A DNA stretch of 64,000 nt from Arcanobacterium buesumense. Lineage in GTDB: Bacteria; Actinomycetota; Actinomycetes; Actinomycetales; Actinomycetaceae. The notes under the pieces are model-generated. The model was given only the letters and a program-made list of their open reading frames with translations. It did no database searches and had not been told where the DNA came from. Position 1 is the stretch's first letter, and every line of letters begins with the position of its first letter. The position numbers and the translations under genes were made by a program. Positions 50,830 to 60,421 of the stretch are shown here, one piece after another. Location of the stretch: NCBI RefSeq assembly GCF_012563545.1, contig NZ_CP050804.1:496001-560000 (forward strand), read 5' to 3'.

Positions 50830-51501
50830 TTAGTTTTCGGGTTTGAGTTCCATGTATTGCGCAGTTGGATTGTCCTTTAACTGAGCAACTTGGCTCATCA
50901 AGAGCTTACGATCTGCAGCGCGGAAAAAATCGAACTCATCGGCATTGACCATCAATACTGGGGAAGCCGAGTAGTGGTTATGCACCCAATCGTCATAGCC
51001 TTCCCACAAGGTTCGATAGTAAGAAACAAGATTTTCATCTTGCTCAAATTCGCGCCCACGAGCACCAATACGCTCCATAATCGTGTCAAACGACGCATGT
51101 AAATAAATCATCAGATCTGGCGCCTTTTTCGGGAATTGAGCGATTTCTTTCATCATCTCATCTAAAATTTTGGCGTAAAGACGAAACTCTTCATGTGAGA
51201 TGCGGCCAAGGTCTGTATTCACCTTAGCGAAGTACCAGTCTTCATAAATGGAGCGATCCATAATCGATGGACCACCGAAAAGTGCACGTTTAATATCGCG
51301 GTAGCGCGAGGTAAGAAATTCGAGCTGAAGTAAGAAAGGGTAGCGTTTGATGAGCTGTTCTTCTTCAGATGCTGTGTAAAACAGGGGGAGAATATCATTG
51401 CCATCAACGTTTTCGGTGTAAAGATCAATATTGAGATCTGCCGCGATCACTGACGCGAGAGTTGTTTTACCAACTCCAATCATTCCGCCGACAACTAGCA
51501 T
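50830..51501 (-). CDS. deoxynucleoside kinase (dGK/dAK family)
   Basis: A 223-residue kinase for salvage of deoxynucleosides. The P-loop is GGMIGVGKTT (residues 5-14), the substrate Glu is in YTENVDGND, the DRS motif is IMDRSIYED, and the lid is RIGARGREFEQ. It resembles Gram-positive deoxyadenosine/deoxyguanosine kinases; specificity cannot be set by sequence alone. GAGGAG precedes the ATG. Confidence 0.9.
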   Translation of the reverse strand: MLVVGGMIGVGKTTLASVIAADLNIDLYTENVDGNDILPLFYTASEEEQLIKRYPFLLQLEFLTSRYRDIKRALFGGPSIMDRSIYEDWYFAKVNTDLGRISHEEFRLYAKILDEMMKEIAQFPKKAPDLMIYLHASFDTIMERIGARGREFEQDENLVSYYRTLWEGYDDWVHNHYSASPVLMVNADEFDFFRAADRKLLMSQVAQLKDNPTAQYMELKPEN

Positions 51502-51722
51502 GACTCTCCTCAGGTGTGAATAAATAAGCTGAACACAATTTTATGCCTTTACCTAGTTGCGCGCGTTCTGAATCGATGTGAGGAGATTCGCTAAATATGG
51601 GGTTGCTCTAGGTGGCACTGCACGATATTTAGTGTGATCTGATAGTTAATCATTGTATTTCCATAAATGAGTGTGTTTAACTTGCTTTATTATTAATTAT
51701 TGAGTGGGGCAGGGTTGCTATA

Positions 51723-54700
51723 GTGACTGTTCGAAATCGTGGTTTAAGTAGTTGTAAGTGGTTCTATCTTTTTGTCGTCCTAGTAGTCACATCTTTAGTC
51801 ACGCTCAGCGTTACCCCAGTGCTACAAGCCCACGCTGCGGATCGTCAAGAATATATCTGTGAATTTGAATGCGATATCCAAGCGTTCATTGACGAAGCAG
51901 GCACGAACCCAGCACGTATTGTGCTTTATGACGGCGACAATATGGTCACCTCGACTATCATCATTAACCCGGGCCAAGATATTGAGATGGTCGAGGGCGA
52001 GCCGTTTAGTCCGATGGTTTACTCTGACGGTTCGCTATTGAACCGCGAAGATGGTTTTGCTCGTTCCCTCATCCATGTGAAAGAAGGCGGGAAACTCACT
52101 CTTCAAGCAAACCCGTCTGGTAAAACTGCAAGCAACATTGGCGTATATGCCCGTGGAGAATATGTCTCAGCCAGTTCGCCTACCATTCTTGTAGAAGGCC
52201 AGCTTGTCCTTGGCAAAGGATCGAAAGTATACGGTGCCCGAAATCTTTCTGGCGTGTACCAGGGCGCAATCACCGTCACAGGTAAGAATGCTTCATTGAT
52301 GATCGACGGCGGGACAGTCACCGATAATTGGCGTGCTCAAGATCCGAGTTCGACCCAGTACGGCGCTGGAAATATCGCAGTCACTAAAGGTGCACGGCTT
52401 ATCATGAACTCCGGATTGGTCAGCGATGGTCATGGTTCAGCTGTCAGTGGTGCGTCATATGGCGAAACCGGTGGCATTGGCGTTTACAACGGTGGCTATG
52501 CCGAGATTAATGGCGGCGAAGTCACTAACAACGAAGGTTTTGGCGGCGGTATCGTGGCATGGACATGGCCACAGAACCGAACAGCTACCCTACGTGATCC
52601 AGAAGGTGAGCGCTCGAACGTCGTCATCAATGGTGGAACTATCTCAAAAAATAGAGCTGGTTTTGGAGGTGGCGGCGCACTCGTCTTCGGCAACGCAACG
52701 TTGGTGATGAACGGTGGTGAGATAACCGAGAATACTGCACCTAATGGTGGTGGAGTTAATACGATGGATCTCTATGTGTGGGGAGCAGACTACACATGGC
52801 AAGAAATCGATGGTGAAGGACCAGCCCAAGGTTTTACTGCAGAAGAATGGAAAGAATTAGTTCCAGGTAGTTTCACGATGAATGGTGGAACTATTGCCAA
52901 AAATGAAGCATCGCGTACCGGTGGTGGAGTGAACGTCATATCTAATACGGTTGATCTGCGTGGCGGAGAGATTTTAGATAACACCGCTGAAGGACAAGGC
53001 GGCGGGGTGTATGTTGCAACTAAAACATATACCGCACGCATATTGAACGCTCTTATTACAGACAATACTTCGTCCGCTATTGGCGGTGGTGTTTGGACGT
53101 GCCCGACTGGTTCAGTGACATTCTATGTTACTGATGGTGTAGCGGTTGCTAATAATTCAGCGAAAAAATTCGGTGACGATCTAGCGCATTTGAACTATGG
53201 TGGTGCTCATGCCGCGCCGATACGGTTATCAGAACGAATGCTTGGCGGCGGAATTTCGCAGTGGTACGACGACGGTTCACTAGCTACTGGAACGACTCGT
53301 TTTGATCCGGACAATACTGGCGATCTGCGAACCCCCGAAGAAGTTTTTGAGCTTTCCAATGCCGGAATAAAGAATGTCTCGCCACAAGAGTCTTTAGAAA
53401 TAGCAAAGAAGTTTGCACAGTTAACGATCAGTGGTAACGCTGCACCGTTAGGTGGCGGAGTTGGAACAAATGGGCATGTAGTTTTTGGCACCCCAGAGCA
53501 AACCAGTATTCAGATTGAAAAAGTATGGATTGTCGATGGGGTAGATGTTACTGATTCTGGTGAGGATCTCACTGATGGGTATGCGGGTAATCCGGTGCAC
53601 GTAGATGTGCTCCGCAAAGACTACTCCGCACAATCTGGCCAAGTCGAAGAAACGATTGTGGACACGATTGAACTGTCATGGAATGCCGGTTGGAAAACTA
53701 GGATCGACAACCTTCCGAGAAATAACGCTGACGGTGACCCCATCGAGTACGGTGTGCATGAACATGATGTAGAAGGTTTTACTTCTACTGCTATGGTTGA
53801 ACGCCAGTGGGACGGTTCGTGGCTAGTAAAGCTGACAAATACCAAAGATGAACCGACCGTAACGTCGTTGCGCTTGGCTAAGAAGTGGACACCGGGTGCC
53901 CCGAGTAACGTGGAATCATTGTCGTTTGATGTTATCGGGACGAGTGATGATTTCCCGGATGGCCGAGTCATCCACACAGTTGATGTTACTGCACCTAACT
54001 GGACGACGACGGTCACGGACCTACCGATTAAGACGGATGCAGGTCATGATATTTCGTACTCTGTGCGTGAACATGACGTGCCTGGTTACGTTTCTGTGGT
54101 TTCTTCTAAGAAGAATGACGATGGTACGTGGGTTGTCGATGTTGAGAACACCGTGAAAACGTATGATCTTCGCTGGAGTAAAACTGGCGAGGATGGCGAA
54201 TTGCTCGGTGGTGGCGTTTTCCAGGTGACAGGTCCTGATGGTTTCGAGCTGTTAGTGAAAGACGATTCGGATGCTGATCTTGATAAGAAGCCGGGTGTAT
54301 TCCAGATTAGCATTCCGGTTGCTGGTGAGTACACGTTAGTTGAAGTCCAAGCACCGGCAGGATATGAGCTAGACGCTTCGCCACGTACTATTCGAGTTGA
54401 TGAGCCGACGAGCGTGACGGCTCCGCATACTAGTGGTGTGTTTGGTGCGATTGTCAATAAGCTTCTTCGTACGGACATCACTGTTGAAAAGCACTGGGTT
54501 GGTGAAGGTCAGAAGGTTGACGTTCAGTTCCAGTTATTGTCTGCGATCGCTGGTGAAGATCCGCAACCTGTGGGAGATCCGGTAATGCTCGCTGCTGGTG
54601 CTACTAGTTATACGTGGACCAGTTTGCCAATGTTCTGTGACGGGAAGAAGCTGACATATTCGGTTCGTGAGCTGACGGTGTCAGATAATTTCACCAGCAC

Positions 54701-54902
54701 GGTTGACGGTTTTGTGGTGACAAATACGTTCACTCCGCCGACACCAATTCCGCCGATGCCGCCGACACCACAAATTCCAGAGTTATCAAAGACTGGGATA
54801 GATGTCTCAGCTTTGGGACTCGTGAGCTTACTTTTACTCATTGGCGGCGGGATGGTACTGCGCCGGCACCGAAAAACTGGCGCTTGTGGTGAACTGCGAT
54901 AG
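51723..54902 (+). CDS. large sortase-anchored surface protein (beta-helix plus Cna_B domains)
   Basis: A 1059-residue cell-wall protein. It has a signal peptide (WFYLFVVLVVTSLVTLSV, cleavage after QAHA). Residues about 45-600 are a right-handed beta-helix with repeated GGxI/V-xxNxAxxGGG units such as GGTISKNRAGFGGG. Cna_B-type domains follow at about 600-700, 705-790 and 895-985, with a SpaA-like domain at 795-890 (GVFQVTGPDG, VEVQAPAGYELD). The end is a Pro-rich spacer, the sortase motif LSKTG (1021-1025), a membrane helix and RRHRK. It should be an adhesin or pilus-like stalk. The GTG start lacks a strong ribosome site. Its last 65 bp overlap the convergent channel gene. Confidence 0.88.
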   Translation: MTVRNRGLSSCKWFYLFVVLVVTSLVTLSVTPVLQAHAADRQEYICEFECDIQAFIDEAGTNPARIVLYDGDNMVTSTIIINPGQDIEMVEGEPFSPMVYSDGSLLNREDGFARSLIHVKEGGKLTLQANPSGKTASNIGVYARGEYVSASSPTILVEGQLVLGKGSKVYGARNLSGVYQGAITVTGKNASLMIDGGTVTDNWRAQDPSSTQYGAGNIAVTKGARLIMNSGLVSDGHGSAVSGASYGETGGIGVYNGGYAEINGGEVTNNEGFGGGIVAWTWPQNRTATLRDPEGERSNVVINGGTISKNRAGFGGGGALVFGNATLVMNGGEITENTAPNGGGVNTMDLYVWGADYTWQEIDGEGPAQGFTAEEWKELVPGSFTMNGGTIAKNEASRTGGGVNVISNTVDLRGGEILDNTAEGQGGGVYVATKTYTARILNALITDNTSSAIGGGVWTCPTGSVTFYVTDGVAVANNSAKKFGDDLAHLNYGGAHAAPIRLSERMLGGGISQWYDDGSLATGTTRFDPDNTGDLRTPEEVFELSNAGIKNVSPQESLEIAKKFAQLTISGNAAPLGGGVGTNGHVVFGTPEQTSIQIEKVWIVDGVDVTDSGEDLTDGYAGNPVHVDVLRKDYSAQSGQVEETIVDTIELSWNAGWKTRIDNLPRNNADGDPIEYGVHEHDVEGFTSTAMVERQWDGSWLVKLTNTKDEPTVTSLRLAKKWTPGAPSNVESLSFDVIGTSDDFPDGRVIHTVDVTAPNWTTTVTDLPIKTDAGHDISYSVREHDVPGYVSVVSSKKNDDGTWVVDVENTVKTYDLRWSKTGEDGELLGGGVFQVTGPDGFELLVKDDSDADLDKKPGVFQISIPVAGEYTLVEVQAPAGYELDASPRTIRVDEPTSVTAPHTSGVFGAIVNKLLRTDITVEKHWVGEGQKVDVQFQLLSAIAGEDPQPVGDPVMLAAGATSYTWTSLPMFCDGKKLTYSVRELTVSDNFTSTVDGFVVTNTFTPPTPIPPMPPTPQIPELSKTGIDVSALGLVSLLLLIGGGMVLRRHRKTGACGELR

Positions 54903-55953
54903 CCCACAGGCTTCCGCCAGCACAAAACGTCCACGTGCCACACAATGTAAGCAGGCTAACCCAGCCCACGATACCGGCAATCGTTGCCACAGCGCTTCCG
55001 GCGATAACCGGCACCTCGCTGAGCATTGCACCACCTAAAGCGAGCGTACCAATAGGGAATGTCAGCGCCCACCAGCCAGGTGAAAAAGCCATATTATTGC
55101 GATAGCCACGCCATGTTTGACCAATCGCAAAACCAATAACCGGCACGGCAATAACAAGCATGACTAGCCCATAGATCACTGCCGTCGTCGTCGCAAAAGA
55201 CTGGGCTTGCGGAGCCAAAAACAACGAAGCTGAACCAGAAATCGCTACCGCAGCAGCCGTCGATTGACCAACCACACCTAACGGAATCCACGAGCTAATC
55301 GAAGCGTCCACCGGGAGTGGCTCAATTCGGTTATGCCAAGCGTAAGCGAGGATGAAAATAATCGTGCCGTGCGTCAGAGCAAGAATAAAACATAAAAACG
55401 ATAAGGTCAGCATCATAAACTGCAAACCCGGTGTGTGAAAGTGACGCAATAGCAGAGCACCGGTAGTTGCAGAAACCATCGGGCCAACTACTGCCAGACC
55501 CCACACCGGAAGTGGAGTGCCAACATGTCGCGACATGGTGTGAGCCAGAAAAGCTACGTTCGTAACTAAACCAATCACTGTGCCAATTGACCACAAAACG
55601 GTATCCGCCGGCAAGACAATGCCAGACAACCCAATATGCGGACCAACGGTAAGTAAAGCGCTACCAACAGAGAGATAACCCATTGACACGGTTCCCCATG
55701 CCGGATCAACCACAGGGACGAAATGTACATTGGCTCGCTCGGAAGTATGCGTGCGTTCGAGGCGAACCAGGTAGCCAACAGTGAGAACGATTAATAACAC
55801 TATCCCAATAAATAGCAAGGCGCTGGCGGGATAGACTAGCCACGGAAAATCACCAATATACCGACCCAAGAGGTTGGCTAAAAGTCCGGTACCCATCACC
55901 GAAGAAAACCAGGCAGGACCAAGCGGAGGTAGAATAATCGCACGTTTTTTCAC
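54838..55953 (-). CDS. TehA/SLAC1 (TDT) family transporter or anion channel
   Basis: A 371-residue protein with ten membrane helices, of the tellurite-resistance/dicarboxylate transporter family. PPLGPAWFSSVMGTGLLANL at the N-terminus and GWWALTFPIGTLALG near the end are family hallmarks. Relatives carry malate (Mae1), sulfite (Ssu1) or act as anion channels. The C-terminal KRQFFGAGAVPSRRQ is read from DNA that is also the coding end of the surface protein. The start is GTG. Confidence 0.87.
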   Translation of the reverse strand: MKKRAIILPPLGPAWFSSVMGTGLLANLLGRYIGDFPWLVYPASALLFIGIVLLIVLTVGYLVRLERTHTSERANVHFVPVVDPAWGTVSMGYLSVGSALLTVGPHIGLSGIVLPADTVLWSIGTVIGLVTNVAFLAHTMSRHVGTPLPVWGLAVVGPMVSATTGALLLRHFHTPGLQFMMLTLSFLCFILALTHGTIIFILAYAWHNRIEPLPVDASISSWIPLGVVGQSTAAAVAISGSASLFLAPQAQSFATTTAVIYGLVMLVIAVPVIGFAIGQTWRGYRNNMAFSPGWWALTFPIGTLALGGAMLSEVPVIAGSAVATIAGIVGWVSLLTLCGTWTFCAGGSLWAIAVHHKRQFFGAGAVPSRRQ

Positions 55954-56044
55954 GTGTCTTATTCTTCCTGCTCAGAGATAAGAAAATCCACTAGCAATTC
56001 ATCGTCATGGTCACATCGTCGTGATAATATGCGCCAGACGTGAA

Positions 56045-58114
56045 CTAGTGTGTTCCGAGATCTGACTGATTCATCTGCAATAGATATACTTCATCACGTA
56101 GCATCGTGGCCTCGGTGAGCGTAATTTTATTATCTTCACGTAATTCTTGAATACATCCAAGCTGGAGACGTAGCGCCTCAACTTCTAAGAAATCAAGCTG
56201 TTCGCCCATGGTTTGATAGCGTGGTGTGCTATCGATATCGTCTGCCGAATCATCGTCGCTTGTTTGCGGAACAGATACGTACTGTTCTCGGGTTGTGTGT
56301 TCGAGTTGCTCAAGCATCTGCCGGTGGTCACGCAACAAATAAGCACGTGCTTGTTGCATAGTTGACGATGTCGTGGGCACATTCTCCAAATATGAAATAG
56401 CGAAATTCTCCAACGCCATTCGAGCCTGACGCAGTTCTTCGACAGACTCTGGGTTCAGTTCGCCACGGTGTTCTTCGGAGAAGGAACGAGCGCGATTTGA
56501 GATAAACGTCCACATGCTCTTCAAATTAAAAGATCGACGACGACGATGCTTGAGCACTTTTTCCAGACGTTCCAAGGTGTGTTCAATAGAGTCATGGCTA
56601 AAGTGAGAAATTTCGCCACGCTCAAGCAGATCATTCATATAACCGCGTTGATGAGAAATCAGATCCAGACGAAGCTGACGCGAAATCGCGGAAAACTCGT
56701 CACCTACTGTTAATTCAGCAATCTCACGCCGATAGCGACTAACGATCAGCGCTAGGGCAATCGGGTAGCGATGTTCAAACTTGGCGGTTAATGAAGAAAT
56801 GAGGGAACGTAATACGGCGGCACGAACCTCATTCTCCCGCGTCTTTTCTTCATCTGAAACCTCGAAAGGTGTTAATGCGGGAACCACGAAATTAGCCAAT
56901 AGCAGCGTACAGAGGATAATGCCGGAGGCTAAGAAAATAAGTTCATCACGAATCGATTGCCCGTGGGTACCTAAAATTCCATAAGGTAAGGTGAATGCGA
57001 TCGTTAAGGTTACTGCCCCCTTCGGCCCGCCGAGAGTTGTTACCCAAGCAGGAACCAAGAGATCTCGTAACGAATCAAAATCTGCTAATAGGCCCTGTTT
57101 CATCGTGATGTAATCAGCGATAACAACCCATACGTAGCGCACCAGAATAACAACAGCGCTACACACTAGTACCAAACCGAGCAAGGAAAGCGGATCGGCA
57201 CTTTCCTCCCACGAGTGAGTCAAAATACTTGGTAGGTTCGAACCGAGGAAGACAAAAACAACGCCGTTTAAGATAAAGCCAAGAACATCCCACACACCCG
57301 AAGAAACAATCGAAATGCGTGCGGTGTAAACCGTCGAAGGAAGTGGGATTAACGTGACGAGGAGGCCAGCACCCACTACCGCAAGAATACCGCTGACGTG
57401 TAACGACTCGGCAATGAGGTAGATGGCAAAAGGCGTCAAAATCTCGAATGTTACGTGGAAAACCGTTGATTCAAGACCCATGCTACGAACCGCGCGGGTA
57501 ATTCCGAGTACAACAACGCCCAACACGATACCGCATATCAATCCACCGCCGAATGACAACGTGAACGCTGCGGCTGCTTCCCGAATACTGAAAACACCAG
57601 TCACCGCAAGCCCCACGGCAAACTGGAAAGAGACGATGCCAGAAGCATCATTGATTAGAGCTTCGCCGGACAGTAACGCTGTTTGGCGTTCGTTGAGCTT
57701 GGCGCTTTTTGCGAGAGCAGTAACTGCTACCGCATCGGTAGGGCCAAGGGCGGCTCCCAATGTCAATGCGGCTGCTAGTGGAATTGAAGGAGAAAGCCAA
57801 TGTAAAACAAAGCCCACAGCAAAGACGCTGGCTACCACTAAACCAATGGCCAACGACAAAATTGAGGGCATATGTCTAGCTAATGAACGTTTAGAGACTT
57901 TTCGGGATTCGTCGTAGAGTAGTGGCGCGATGAATAAAACAAGGAAAAGGTCAGCATCAATTGTGAGATCGAATGGTTCACCGATCAGAATTGCGGCGAG
58001 CATACCCATCGCAATTTGAATCAATGGCAATGACAATCCGGAAACAAGCTGATCGAGTACTGTGGACAGCAAAATGATTGTGAACAGTAGCAAGATAAGT
58101 TCAAGAGCTTGCAT
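56045..58114 (-). CDS. CPA1 family Na+/H+ antiporter with long cytoplasmic tail
   Basis: A 689-residue cation:proton antiporter. About 12 helices lie in residues 1-410, with the ion site ALGAALGPTDAVAVTAL followed by GEALINDASGIVSFQFAVGL (the ND pair). The remaining 280 residues are a charged, helical cytoplasmic domain (QLRLDLISHQRGYMNDLLER, ALRLQLGCIQELREDNKITL). It resembles NhaP/YjcE-type exchangers. GGAGAT precedes the ATG. Confidence 0.92.
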   Translation of the reverse strand: MQALELILLLFTIILLSTVLDQLVSGLSLPLIQIAMGMLAAILIGEPFDLTIDADLFLVLFIAPLLYDESRKVSKRSLARHMPSILSLAIGLVVASVFAVGFVLHWLSPSIPLAAALTLGAALGPTDAVAVTALAKSAKLNERQTALLSGEALINDASGIVSFQFAVGLAVTGVFSIREAAAAFTLSFGGGLICGIVLGVVVLGITRAVRSMGLESTVFHVTFEILTPFAIYLIAESLHVSGILAVVGAGLLVTLIPLPSTVYTARISIVSSGVWDVLGFILNGVVFVFLGSNLPSILTHSWEESADPLSLLGLVLVCSAVVILVRYVWVVIADYITMKQGLLADFDSLRDLLVPAWVTTLGGPKGAVTLTIAFTLPYGILGTHGQSIRDELIFLASGIILCTLLLANFVVPALTPFEVSDEEKTRENEVRAAVLRSLISSLTAKFEHRYPIALALIVSRYRREIAELTVGDEFSAISRQLRLDLISHQRGYMNDLLERGEISHFSHDSIEHTLERLEKVLKHRRRRSFNLKSMWTFISNRARSFSEEHRGELNPESVEELRQARMALENFAISYLENVPTTSSTMQQARAYLLRDHRQMLEQLEHTTREQYVSVPQTSDDDSADDIDSTPRYQTMGEQLDFLEVEALRLQLGCIQELREDNKITLTEATMLRDEVYLLQMNQSDLGTH

Positions 58115-58223
58115 TTTATCTCCAGAGGTTTAGTGACATCCGCCTTTGGCAATATTTAGTGGTATTGCGTCAAGGCATGGATGTTGAGAGCGAAGCATAT
58201 TAGGCCACTTAATATCGTACATG

Positions 58224-58277
58224 AGACAAGGGATATGCGCTGTGTCCACGATAGGTCACAGCGCATATCCCTTGTCT
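58224..58277 (-). terminator. terminator after the second surface-protein gene
   Basis: Twenty-one-base perfect arms (AGACAAGGGATATGCGCTGTG and complement) with a 12-base loop, 10 bp beyond the stop codon on the minus strand. Confidence 0.85.
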
Positions 58278-58287
58278 GATTACGGAG

Positions 58288-60237
58288 CTACTTCTTTCGA
58301 ACAGCTACAATGTCCTGGGTCTTGATAGTCATGCCGATGCCCAAACCAAGTAGGCCAAGAATCGTCAATCCACCCATGTTCGCGTCCATTCCAGTCTTAG
58401 CGAGCTGAGGTTTTTCTGGCTGTGGCTGTGGGTCAGGAGTCGGCTCCGGGGCAGGGGTCGGTTCTGGTGTTGGTTGTGGTTGCGGGTCAGGAGTCGGTTC
58501 TGGTTCCGGTTCCGGAGCAACCGCATTCCACGGGTCGGAATTAGTAACCTCAAGATCGCGCACCACAGAAATTGCCGCTACTGAGGCGGTATCTTGATGA
58601 GTGGCTCCCAAAACCATATCTGTCAGCGTGCCATGGCAGTAGATTTTTTCGCCAACCTCAAAACGCTTCAGATCTTCAAAGACAACCGGCTGGTCATTGA
58701 GTGTGCATTGGATATTGCTGACTTTCCCAGTCGTATTCGGATTCGTCTTATCCGTCAACCGTAAATCTTGTAACGCAATATCACCAGTATTAGTGATCAC
58801 CATGCCCACGTGGACACCTTCGGACACATCATTGGTATCGAGATAGTAAGGGTCAGTAACGTCGTCGTGATCACCGTCAATGATCCCCTCGGCAAGGGTG
58901 TACTTCTCAATATCGATTGCCGGGTGAACAATACGTGAGTTTGTAATCGTCAAATCATCTGTCTGTGTTGATTCGAAATTCTCCGGCACAGCGGGGTTTC
59001 CTTGTGAATCAACTTCGCGCACTGAATAAATCCACCGATGGCAGTTCCCATCTCGGTTAGGCAGATTTATCCAGGTCGCCGTCGTCGTCTCGCCAGTGAT
59101 GACTGCTAATGCAAGTCCCGGAACAGGTTGCGGATCGGTTCCCGCAATATGTCGCATCAACTGGAAAGAAACGTGCGGGGCAGACATCTTATCTAGGTGT
59201 TCCCAGACCTTCGTTGCTGTCTTGTCTTCGCCACTAAGTTTAACGCTCACGGTGTTGGAGGTATTGACCATAGCATCGTCAATCCATGCTTCTGCAGTGT
59301 TTTCGATCGGAGAGAGATCAATTTGCGCATTTTGGTATTCGGTGGTGCTCGGGCGCACGTCAATCTCCAGCTTGAGAGTTCGCAAATCTACTTCGTCAAA
59401 CCCGTTAATCAGTAGCTTGGAAAAATCATTAATCTCTGCTTTCACAAGCGTGCCCTGATCCGTAGAGGTCTGCGTTACCAGAACTGGAACATCTAGTTTC
59501 GCACCTTGAGACTCCACGTATCCGCGACCAGCAATAACCTCTAGGCGGGGGCTGACCATATCTTGGATACTGAAATGTATATACGAGGTAGAAAGATCTG
59601 TTGAAGGTAAGAAAGCGAACTTCCAGTTGGCATAAATGGACAGCGGTGCAGACATCGTGAATGTCACCGGATCAGCTAGCTTATCTCCGTCACATCGTTC
59701 AATTTCTGCTTGATCGGCGACACTGCTGACTTTGGCAATATCAGGCGTGACTGGGAAATAAATCTTGAACGGAGTTTTGCCTGGAACGGTGGAACCTGGG
59801 GCTGGTCCGACTCCAGCATTTTCGTTCTTTCCATCCATCAGAATGACGAATTGGCCTTTTGGATTTTTTGATATGGAGATTTGCCGGGGTTTAGAAAGGT
59901 TGACGACGCTGGCCGGCACTTCCTTCACCGTTAGCGTGTAGTCACCTTCAGCAAGATCGCTAAAGATCGCTCGACCGTCAGCTCCCGTTGTTGCTTGACG
60001 GTCAGTGCTTGGATCTGCGGAAGTTAGCGTAAAAGTAACGCCCGATAAAAGATCGGCGGAGTCAGGCAATGCTGAGCCAGTGTTGTCATGCTTGAATGCT
60101 GAAATCTGTAATGTTGCTCCGTCCGCGGCTTGCGCTGGTAGGCTACCGCCGGGAAAAAGCATGCCGGCAAATGCGATAATTAACGCGGATAGAACCGCTA
60201 GCGAAATCGAGAACCGACCTTGTTGTGACTGCCTCAT
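58288..60237 (-). CDS. sortase-anchored surface protein with SpaA/Cna_B-like domains and Pro-rich spacer
   Basis: A 649-residue wall protein. It has a signal peptide ending LPAQA, then a SpaA-like domain (LSGVTFTLTSADP, ATTGADGRAIFSDLAEGDYT; residues 40-110). A large middle region and a Cna_B-like domain (TATKVWEHLDKMSAPHVSFQ to YSVREVDSQGN, about 340-430) follow, then a DUF11-like domain (DIEKYTLAEG, HVGMVITNTGDIALQDLRL). A spacer of repeated EPEPTPDPQPQP precedes LAKTG (612-616), a membrane helix and VRKK. No sortase gene is in the window. It may be a minor pilin or adhesin. Confidence 0.87.
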   Translation of the reverse strand: MRQSQQGRFSISLAVLSALIIAFAGMLFPGGSLPAQAADGATLQISAFKHDNTGSALPDSADLLSGVTFTLTSADPSTDRQATTGADGRAIFSDLAEGDYTLTVKEVPASVVNLSKPRQISISKNPKGQFVILMDGKNENAGVGPAPGSTVPGKTPFKIYFPVTPDIAKVSSVADQAEIERCDGDKLADPVTFTMSAPLSIYANWKFAFLPSTDLSTSYIHFSIQDMVSPRLEVIAGRGYVESQGAKLDVPVLVTQTSTDQGTLVKAEINDFSKLLINGFDEVDLRTLKLEIDVRPSTTEYQNAQIDLSPIENTAEAWIDDAMVNTSNTVSVKLSGEDKTATKVWEHLDKMSAPHVSFQLMRHIAGTDPQPVPGLALAVITGETTTATWINLPNRDGNCHRWIYSVREVDSQGNPAVPENFESTQTDDLTITNSRIVHPAIDIEKYTLAEGIIDGDHDDVTDPYYLDTNDVSEGVHVGMVITNTGDIALQDLRLTDKTNPNTTGKVSNIQCTLNDQPVVFEDLKRFEVGEKIYCHGTLTDMVLGATHQDTASVAAISVVRDLEVTNSDPWNAVAPEPEPEPTPDPQPQPTPEPTPAPEPTPDPQPQPEKPQLAKTGMDANMGGLTILGLLGLGIGMTIKTQDIVAVRKK

Positions 60238-60370
60238 CAGGAGTCTCCCCGTCTTGTGATATCTAAATATGATTGAGTGCGTTTTAATCTACCGGAAAAT
60301 CAACAATAAATAATGAAAATGGTGGATTTCGTAGGTAGGTCACAGTAGGGGATTGGTCACGGAGGGTAAA

Positions 60371-60410
60371 AATAAAGTGGCGCCACCACAACGGTAGACG
60401 CCACTTTATT
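60371..60410. terminator. terminator hairpin after the SDR gene
   Basis: AATAAAGTGGCG and complement (12-base arms) with a 16-base loop, 11 bp beyond the SDR stop codon on the minus strand; A-rich on the far side, giving a U-run. Confidence 0.75.
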
Positions 60411-60421
60411 CCTCTAGTAAC

